A stretch of 27,479 nt of DNA, from IMG/VR virus record IMGVR_UViG_3300031787_000677, positions 1 to 27,479 of that record, one strand, 5' to 3'. The notes beneath the pieces were generated by a model. The model was not told the DNA's origin. It saw only the letters and a program-made list of their open reading frames with translations, and made no database searches. Made by a program: the position numbers and the translations under genes. Of the stretch, positions 22,054-27,479 are shown one piece after another (position 1 is the first letter of the stretch; every line of letters begins with the position of its first letter). This DNA is from a virus.

Positions 22054-24296
22054 AAATTAAGATTGATTGTTAATGAGATTGATTGTTCGTTGTTTGTTTT
22101 GATTAAATTACCTCTTGTTTTTTGGTAGTAGATAGATGGTTGCGCAAGTACATCACCTATTGCCAATTTGATTTCACCTTTATTTATCTTACGTAAGTAA
22201 ACTAAGTCGATTATATCTCTAGAATTTTCAAATATATCAGCATACCCTTGGAATCCAACTGCTGATATTCTGTCTCCTACTCTATTATATGATACGTTTA
22301 ATGTATTTTTATTTTTATGGAAATTTAAACCACTGTTAATAACGTATTTTGATTGGCCTTGTAATTGGCGTTTTATACCATTTACTTTAACTTCAGAATT
22401 AGTTAAAGCTGTATTTGTGTAAAAATCTAACCACTCATTTACTTTTTTACGAATTTCAAATTCAACACCATAAATTATAGCTGATTTGGGGTTGGTGAAT
22501 GATAAAAGTAAATTTGATGGTACAGAACCATCTGCTACGATTTGTTCAATTGGTTTGATAAAATTTTTACCAAATAAAGCTATAGATATATTTTCACCTG
22601 ATTTAGGATAAAATTCATATTTAAGATCTAAATTATAGATATCTGATTTTTCTAGATTAGGATTACCTAATAATTGGGCGTTTCTAACAAAATCATAATA
22701 AGCAAAGTTAGCTACTTCTCTAAATTCAGGACGAGATAATGTTTTGCTAGCTGATATGCGGTATTTGGTTTTATCTAAATTATAAGATAAATTTAATGAT
22801 GGTAAAACATCTAAATATTTTCTATTTACATTTACTTTAGTACCGCTAAAATCAGCTGTATTGACATTAAATAGATTATATTCAGTTCTTAAACCAGTAT
22901 TTAATTTCCATTTCCCAAATTCATTATCGTACATTGCATATCCATTTGCTAAATCAAAATCAGCTACATACTTATCTGTATTGTTTGTGATTTCATTTAG
23001 CATATCTGCTGCTTCATATCTGAATATTCTGGCTTTAAAGTTTCTTGTTCTTTTAAGGTATCCACCACCAACTTTAACTTTATTAAATGATTTATTTAAA
23101 TTACCATTAAAGCTATTTTCATCCATTACACTCCAAAAACGGTATGTATCTCTCCAGGCTACAGCATAAGGTTCATTTATACTTAATGATTTTGTAATTG
23201 GATTTACTCTATAGTCAGGTTGATCACGTAACATTAAATTATAACCTAAGTTAAAATCTAATGTTTTAATTTTACCTTCAAATTGAGAATTTACAACAGT
23301 TTTAATAATGTGATTAGAAGCATTACTTCTTACATTTTGAACATTATCATAATTTTCACCATTACGAGTTAAATATGATTGTTCAATTTGATGATTAAAT
23401 AATGTCTTTAAGCTATATTTATTTTTACCTGTATAAGTAATATTAGCTAAACCATTTAATAGTGTTGTTTTAGTAAATAGTGTATCTTTATACTTATATG
23501 CTAATTCGGTTGATGATTGATAATCTTGTCTATCAATATAATTTAAAGAGTAAGTATTTCTAGCTGTGGAGCTAAATAAGAAATTCCAATTATTTTTCTT
23601 TAAACCAAAAGACAAAGATCCATTTGTATTAGGAATAGATGTAAATTGTTTAGCCTGAGGAGAATTAATTAACTTAGTATATGCTCTTTTATCTCCATTA
23701 CTGCTTATGCGGTATTTGTAAGTGGAAGGGAACATTGAAGGGAACTGAATAGATTCCACCAAGTTGAATTTTTGAGATGTAGACACCACTCCATAACTTG
23801 ACCCCAGGCTTAAAGAAAAAAAATTGCTAGAAACATCTTTAGTAGCAATTTGAATAACACCACCAGCAAAATCTCCAGGCAAATTAGCAGTAGCCGATTT
23901 GGCTACAATTATATTGTCTATTAATCCTGAAGGTATAATATCGAATGAGAATGCTCTGCGATCAGGTTCAGTTGATGGTAGGTAGGTTTTATTTAGTAAA
24001 GCTAAATTATATCTATCAGCTAAACCACGTACTAATACGAATTTATCGTTTTGAATTGTAACACCATTTACTCTTTTAAGAGCATCACCTACTGTACGAT
24101 CTGGTGTTTTTTTAATAAATTCAACTGATAGGCCATCAGAAATAACGGAGCTGTTCCTAATTGTGTTAAGAACAGCTACGTTGGTTTCTTTTTTAGTTAC
24201 GGAACGAACCGTAATATTGTCTAATTTTTTGTTAAATAGTGTGTCTTGAGAAAATAAAAATACAGGACACAATAACAAGAATAATAAATGTTTCAA
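22050..24296 (-). CDS. TonB-dependent outer-membrane receptor
   Basis: The 748-residue product has a signal peptide (MKHLLFLLLCPVFLFSQ, cut before Gln17), a possible TonB-box-like stretch (LDNITVRSV, 25-33), and a plug domain at about 50-150 with TVGDALKRVNGVTI, VLVRGLADRY and LPGDFAGGVIQI. A long β-barrel follows, with many alternating aromatic strands (RPEFREVANFAYYDF near 530) and a terminal strand ending SISLTINLNL. It imports ligands through the outer membrane using TonB energy. The N-terminal carboxypeptidase-regulatory-like domain of many Bacteroidota receptors is absent. The only usable start is TTG at 24296; an in-frame TGA lies upstream and there is no ATG. Low expression may therefore be intended. 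The gene is coupled to the lipoprotein by ATGA. The family is certain; why a phage carries it is not. Confidence 0.93.
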   Translation of the reverse strand: MKHLLFLLLCPVFLFSQDTLFNKKLDNITVRSVTKKETNVAVLNTIRNSSVISDGLSVEFIKKTPDRTVGDALKRVNGVTIQNDKFVLVRGLADRYNLALLNKTYLPSTEPDRRAFSFDIIPSGLIDNIIVAKSATANLPGDFAGGVIQIATKDVSSNFFSLSLGSSYGVVSTSQKFNLVESIQFPSMFPSTYKYRISSNGDKRAYTKLINSPQAKQFTSIPNTNGSLSFGLKKNNWNFLFSSTARNTYSLNYIDRQDYQSSTELAYKYKDTLFTKTTLLNGLANITYTGKNKYSLKTLFNHQIEQSYLTRNGENYDNVQNVRSNASNHIIKTVVNSQFEGKIKTLDFNLGYNLMLRDQPDYRVNPITKSLSINEPYAVAWRDTYRFWSVMDENSFNGNLNKSFNKVKVGGGYLKRTRNFKARIFRYEAADMLNEITNNTDKYVADFDLANGYAMYDNEFGKWKLNTGLRTEYNLFNVNTADFSGTKVNVNRKYLDVLPSLNLSYNLDKTKYRISASKTLSRPEFREVANFAYYDFVRNAQLLGNPNLEKSDIYNLDLKYEFYPKSGENISIALFGKNFIKPIEQIVADGSVPSNLLLSFTNPKSAIIYGVEFEIRKKVNEWLDFYTNTALTNSEVKVNGIKRQLQGQSKYVINSGLNFHKNKNTLNVSYNRVGDRISAVGFQGYADIFENSRDIIDLVYLRKINKGEIKLAIGDVLAQPSIYYQKTRGNLIKTNNEQSISLTINLNL

Positions 24297-24324
24297 ACGA
24301 GAAATTTTGTTTCACTTATAATTA

Positions 24325-25110
24325 TTAGGCATTTAATTTAATACTCGTGGGTAATAACTCCGTCATAGGCTTAAAGTCTGGGTTTTCAAGCTTATAGATT
24401 TCATATATGTTTTTAAACATGCTGAAATTAGTAGCAATGCCATCTGATGGTTTTAATTGCCATCCTTTACCTTGAATTGCATCTTTTTTACCCTCACCAC
24501 GAGTAGATGCTTTTAACCACAAAATACCTGTGCGTTCAATAAGAGTATCGTGTGTTTCATTCCAAGCAACAGCATACGCTGCTAATTGTAAATCATATGA
24601 AGTATGGAGTGAATTTGATGTTTTAATATCAAGTAACCAAACTTGATCATTTAATCTAACAATCAAGTCAGCTGTACCTGCATATTCATGAGCGTCTGAA
24701 AATAAATGATATTCTGTAGCAATTAGTTCTGGTTTATGTGTATTCCAAAATTCGGCAAATTTAAGAATCATCTTCCAAACTTCTAAACTATATTCTGCTC
24801 TTCCGTTTTCATCTAACCAATTAATTTCTTCACCATTCAAGAAACGATCAATAGCAGTGTGTACTTGTGTACCTTCAGATGCTGCTCTAGAAGCAATGAT
24901 ATCAGCATTGTGACCTACATCTTTAAGCCACTCATGGAAAAATTTATTTTTAGGAAAATAATTTAATACTGATGTTACTGAAGGATAGTATTTGTCGTTG
25001 CGTCTATAGAATCGGGAGTCTAAAACATTAATTTGCTTGTCTCCTTGGCTGTACTCAACGATGCGCTTAATTTTAGGGTCTTTTATGACGTTAACGTGTC
25101 TGTCAATCAT
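24325..25110 (-). CDS. PD-(D/E)XK nuclease of the RecB/Cas4 type
   Basis: The 261-residue product shows the full set of RecB-family exonuclease motifs: a His in GTQVHTAIDRF (about 84), Glu133 in ATEYHLFS, GTADLIV with Asp148, LLDIKTS with Asp161 and Lys163, and the QLAAYA motif at about 175. This fold hydrolyses single- or double-stranded DNA ends and serves in replication or recombination in phages. There is no four-Cys cluster, so an Fe-S Cas4 is unlikely. It is coupled to the primase by ATGA (25107-25110), which places it in the replication module. It ends 28 bases before the TTG of the receptor gene, so the receptor could be read from the same transcript. Confidence 0.88.
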   Translation of the reverse strand: MIDRHVNVIKDPKIKRIVEYSQGDKQINVLDSRFYRRNDKYYPSVTSVLNYFPKNKFFHEWLKDVGHNADIIASRAASEGTQVHTAIDRFLNGEEINWLDENGRAEYSLEVWKMILKFAEFWNTHKPELIATEYHLFSDAHEYAGTADLIVRLNDQVWLLDIKTSNSLHTSYDLQLAAYAVAWNETHDTLIERTGILWLKASTRGEGKKDAIQGKGWQLKPSDGIATNFSMFKNIYEIYKLENPDFKPMTELLPTSIKLNA

Positions 25111-26048
25111 ATTAGTTGTAGTTTTTTCTCAAGCAAGCTCTGTAAATTCAGAGGTTTTGTTTGCTCAAGAGTGTTAAGGAATTGTTCAAAACCAATTTCA
25201 TTAGCGTCTTTACCTTCCATTTCTACAAGATATACTTCTTTACCGTATGACATAAGCATTTCAGCTTGTTTCAAAGCATCGCGCCTAGCGTCAGCATCTA
25301 AAGCAATATAAATTCTATCAACAGAGGCTTTAACTAATTTTTCCATTAGTTTTCCGTGTATTATTTTTCCAAATAAAGGAATAACATTTCGTTTAATGGT
25401 GAGAGCATCAAATATCCCTTCTACAAGGATAATTGGTGCATCCCAATTTATAAATAATTCCCACCCAATAACATCTTTAGCGGATGCAGGTGGGTTCTTA
25501 TATTTTTGTAATGATGTTTCTTTATAGTCACGTGCTATAAAGTAATTTAATTTAGTATCAGCATCGTATGAAGGTATAATAACGCGACCTTCATATTTGC
25601 CTTCTTTACAAAAACCAATATTATATTTTATAATGTCATTTTGTGTAAGACCACGTTTTTTAAGGAACTTTAAAGCATGTTTCGCTTCAATTTGTATAAT
25701 TCTATCTTCAGTTATATTTGAAAAAGATATAAATTCTTTAGGAAGTTCAAGTATATCTGAAGATACACTAATTTCTTTCTTGTTAGGGACTATTAGAATA
25801 TTTAATTCAGCAATTTTATTTTGTGGTGCTTTAATTTTCTTAAATAGTGAAAGCAACGATTTACCCTTAGCACCACACACCCAACAATGCCAAAAATTCT
25901 CACGTTTAGCTGTTGTGCGCAAGTTAATTTCCATTTTGTTTTTATGGTGTGTGCAAAATGGACACTTAAAGGCATAGTTACCTTTACTTGTAGATTGCCC
26001 TTTGCCTAGTACGGATTCCACTAAAAATAGAAGCGCTGTATTATCCAT
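25107..26048 (-). CDS. DNA primase (T4 gp61-like, CHC2 zinc finger plus Toprim)
   Basis: The 313-residue product has an N-terminal zinc-binding domain with CPFC at 29-32 and HCWVC at 54-58, then a Toprim core with the catalytic Glu in IILVEGIFDAL (Glu210) and the acidic pair in YIALDADARRD (Asp251, Asp253), followed by GKDANE. It would make RNA primers for lagging-strand synthesis together with a DnaB-type helicase, which is not in the window. The length fits stand-alone phage primases such as T4 gp61. The start is five bases after a TATATTTG box, and the gene leads the primase-nuclease pair. Confidence 0.93.
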   Translation of the reverse strand: MDNTALLFLVESVLGKGQSTSKGNYAFKCPFCTHHKNKMEINLRTTAKRENFWHCWVCGAKGKSLLSLFKKIKAPQNKIAELNILIVPNKKEISVSSDILELPKEFISFSNITEDRIIQIEAKHALKFLKKRGLTQNDIIKYNIGFCKEGKYEGRVIIPSYDADTKLNYFIARDYKETSLQKYKNPPASAKDVIGWELFINWDAPIILVEGIFDALTIKRNVIPLFGKIIHGKLMEKLVKASVDRIYIALDADARRDALKQAEMLMSYGKEVYLVEMEGKDANEIGFEQFLNTLEQTKPLNLQSLLEKKLQLI

Positions 26049-26053
26049 AACCT

Positions 26054-26084
26054 CAAATATACGAAATAACTTTGCCTACAACAA
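26054..26084 (-). promoter_or_regulatory. Bacteroidota-type promoter of the primase gene
   Basis: TATATTTG, a perfect TAnnTTTG, lies at 26061-26054 on the minus strand. TTG occurs twice upstream (26084-26082 with a 20-base spacer, 26081-26079 with 17). The ATG at 26048 is five bases from the -7 box, so a leaderless mRNA is predicted. The -33 part lies inside the end of the GIY-YIG gene. Confidence 0.6.
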
Positions 26085-26507
26085 GTCTTTAGTAAAGAAT
26101 TTACCTAGTATATTATCATTGTATGATCTGTCCTTTCCAATCAGAACTTCTTCTTTACACTGGAAATGCATTTCGTAATATGTTAATGCTTTTTTAGTTT
26201 TGCATTGTATTAGGATCCAACGATCAAAATTTTCCTCGCCATATTCCTTAATATCAGTAAGTAATTGTTTATTAGACCCCCAATATTTTTGCCAATCGCT
26301 TTCAGTACGAATTATTTCGTGAGTTGGTTTGCGACCTGGGCCAGTTTGTTCAGCAAGTTGTTTTTTAGTGAGTTTGTGTTTTTTATTATTCCAAAACACT
26401 TTTTTACCAATATAAAATTTACCTGTTTTTAAATTGGTAATTTTATAAACAAAACCATAATATTTTTCGGGATTAGGTATATCCCAACTTTTCCACTTGT
26501 GTATCAT
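26076..26507 (-). CDS. GIY-YIG nuclease domain protein
   Basis: The 143-residue product has the two motifs of the fold, YGFVYKITN (residues 17-25) and FYIGKK (31-36). Later come ESDWQKYWGSNKQLLTDI and ALTYYEMHFQCKEEVL, where Glu112 (YYEMHFQ) is in the place of the catalytic Glu. This exact arrangement is common in T4-like phages as a free-standing protein. It may be a homing-type endonuclease or a DNA-processing enzyme. The absence of a DNA-binding region such as NUMOD argues against a classical homing enzyme. It overlaps the next upstream gene by ATGA (26504-26507). Confidence 0.85.
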   Translation of the reverse strand: MIHKWKSWDIPNPEKYYGFVYKITNLKTGKFYIGKKVFWNNKKHKLTKKQLAEQTGPGRKPTHEIIRTESDWQKYWGSNKQLLTDIKEYGEENFDRWILIQCKTKKALTYYEMHFQCKEEVLIGKDRSYNDNILGKFFTKDLL

Positions 26508-26878
26508 ATTTCAACTATCCAAATAGATGGATCTATTCCTTTATTTATTAATCCTGACAGTCTGGTATTTCCAGCTAACAGATCATAGTCTTGATCATTA
26601 AATTTTACTGCTATAGGTATTTCTACTTTATTTTGATAAAATGATTTATTAAATCTATCTTTTTTAGGTTCTTCTAATTTGTTAAAATTTAAATCTATAT
26701 TACCTAATACATCTTTAATTTTAGAATATTTTATAATGTATCCTTGATTAGCTATTTTTTTCCATTCCTCCTTTCCCATTTTTTTAAGTTCTGGATATCT
26801 GATAGCTTCTTCCCACTCAATGTCGAAATTGGGTTTAGTGTATTTTATTTCTTTTAAAAGATTTAATAGCTTAATCAT
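26504..26878 (-). CDS. Tagged ParB/sulfiredoxin-like protein
   Basis: The 124-residue product begins MIKLLNLLKEIKYTKPN, the same leader helix as the cargo genes 12 kb away. It contains EWEEAIRYPELKKMGKEEW, and near the end PIAVKFNDQDYDLLAGNTRL followed by SGLINKGI. The DLLAGNTRL-x-x-L motif is the G-x-x-R-type loop of the ParB N-terminal/Srx fold, which binds or hydrolyses nucleotides (CTP or ATP) in relatives. It is not a complete ParB because there is no HTH or dimer domain. A nucleotide-dependent role in the virion or early infection is a guess. It shares one base with the virion-type gene upstream. Confidence 0.75.
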   Translation of the reverse strand: MIKLLNLLKEIKYTKPNFDIEWEEAIRYPELKKMGKEEWKKIANQGYIIKYSKIKDVLGNIDLNFNKLEEPKKDRFNKSFYQNKVEIPIAVKFNDQDYDLLAGNTRLSGLINKGIDPSIWIVEI

Positions 26879-27479
26879 TAGGTGTCATATTTCACAACAA
26901 AAGTCATATCAGTATCAGGAGACATTAACATGGGTTTACCAAATTTAGCTACAGCTAATAATTCATTATTGTCATTGTATAGTCCTAAAGTAGTAGCGTA
27001 GGTGTAAAAATCAGAGCCAGTAGCAAAATTTCTTAAAATACTACCTGTATAACTACCAGTTATGAGTGATGGGTTATAAGATAAGTTATAATCACTTTCT
27101 TTTACTAAACAACGAACTTCATTTTCATAAATGATATGTTCATTTTTAAAAGATATTTGCCAATTATCTGTTTCAGGGGCTGTTGATAGATCTTGATTTG
27201 TTATAACAGCTATTCCTTGAGCATAAAATATATTTCCTATATAATTTTCAGGGGTTATTACGTTTTCTGCAAAGTAACCTTCGTAATCAAAATAGTTAAT
27301 ATTAATATATCTATCTGTTTCTCCTTGTAAGTCTATAAGATTACCATATCCATCATCAACAATAAAGTAAACAGAAGAAGACATAATAAAGGTAGTAGGT
27401 AATATTTTACTACCGTATACATCTTGATTAACAGATATTACTTGAATAGTTTCATTTATTCCTGTTGGATAATTCCTAA
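26878..27479 (-). CDS. Virion-type structural protein (5' end outside the window)
   Basis: An ATG at 27384 would give 168 residues, but the frame is open upstream to the window edge and reads as coding sequence (NYPTGINETIQVISVNQDVY and then GSKILPTTFIMSSS). I therefore treat the gene as partial, with its true start beyond 27479. Recognisable blocks are YFIVDDGYGNLID, ENYIGNIFYAQGIAVITN, NWQISFKNEHIIYENEV, and TTLGLYNDNNELLAVAKFGK with a final DMTFVVKYDT. I recall this pattern from a conserved structural protein of large T4-like phages, probably of the tail or baseplate; its exact place in the virion is not known to me. Confidence 0.8.
   Translation of the reverse strand, partial: RNYPTGINETIQVISVNQDVYGSKILPTTFIMSSSVYFIVDDGYGNLIDLQGETDRYININYFDYEGYFAENVITPENYIGNIFYAQGIAVITNQDLSTAPETDNWQISFKNEHIIYENEVRCLVKESDYNLSYNPSLITGSYTGSILRNFATGSDFYTYATTLGLYNDNNELLAVAKFGKPMLMSPDTDMTFVVKYDT

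Overview
The window looks like part of a large T4-like (myovirus-type) phage genome whose host is probably a member of the Bacteroidota. The phage assignment rests on a portal protein start, a gp17-type large terminase, a T4 gp61-type primase, a virion-type protein at the far edge, and many small proteins of the kind carried by aquatic T4-like phages. The host assignment rests on four signs: a TonB-dependent receptor paired with a lipoprotein of flavobacterial type, Bacteroidota-style promoters (TTTG, 19-bp spacer, TAnnTTTR), absence of obvious Shine-Dalgarno sequences, and AT-rich DNA. Every gene I accept lies on the minus strand, so the window is best read from its high to its low coordinates. 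No tRNA, rRNA, CRISPR array or insertion sequence was seen.

Layout in the direction of transcription. (1) 27479-24325: a virion-type protein cut by the edge, a tagged ParB-like protein, a GIY-YIG nuclease, then a promoter followed by primase and a RecB/Cas4-type nuclease. (2) 24296-20851: a TonB-dependent receptor and a surface lipoprotein in one coupled pair, closed by a hairpin. (3) 20788-7902: a long, almost gapless run of presumed virion-cargo genes. It contains two nucleotidyltransferases, a 1358-residue multidomain protein, an 876-residue relative, and many small tagged proteins that are Cys-rich or rich in Lys, Pro, Ala and Glu. (4) 7902-6739: a tagged possible nuclease, followed by a terminator. 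(5) 6620-2037: a metabolic and small-protein group (FAD-dependent dehydrogenase, P-loop kinase-like protein, small proteins), then a tagged acidic protein and a spanin-like coiled coil, closed by another terminator. (6) 1972-1: large terminase followed by the portal protein.

The main theme is that about thirteen proteins begin with the same kind of short amphipathic helix (forms such as MIKLLxIxKEIL or LxxxVRxAIxE), usually ending in a hydrophobic-x-Glu motif. This resembles the T4 capsid-targeting sequence that directs internal proteins into the prohead and is cut off by the prohead protease. Similar L/I/M-x-E sites lie at domain junctions in the 1358-residue protein. My reading is that much of this window encodes proteins packaged inside the capsid and injected with the DNA. 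They would include nucleotidyltransferases, a metallopeptidase-like domain and a repeated, apparently unnamed 'KYG-x-G / FCI' module. The second theme is an outer-membrane uptake or receptor pair carried by the phage. The third is compact expression control: terminator hairpins followed at once by Bacteroidota -7 boxes that abut start codons, which suggests leaderless mRNAs, and an exact 11-mer placed directly after stop codons.
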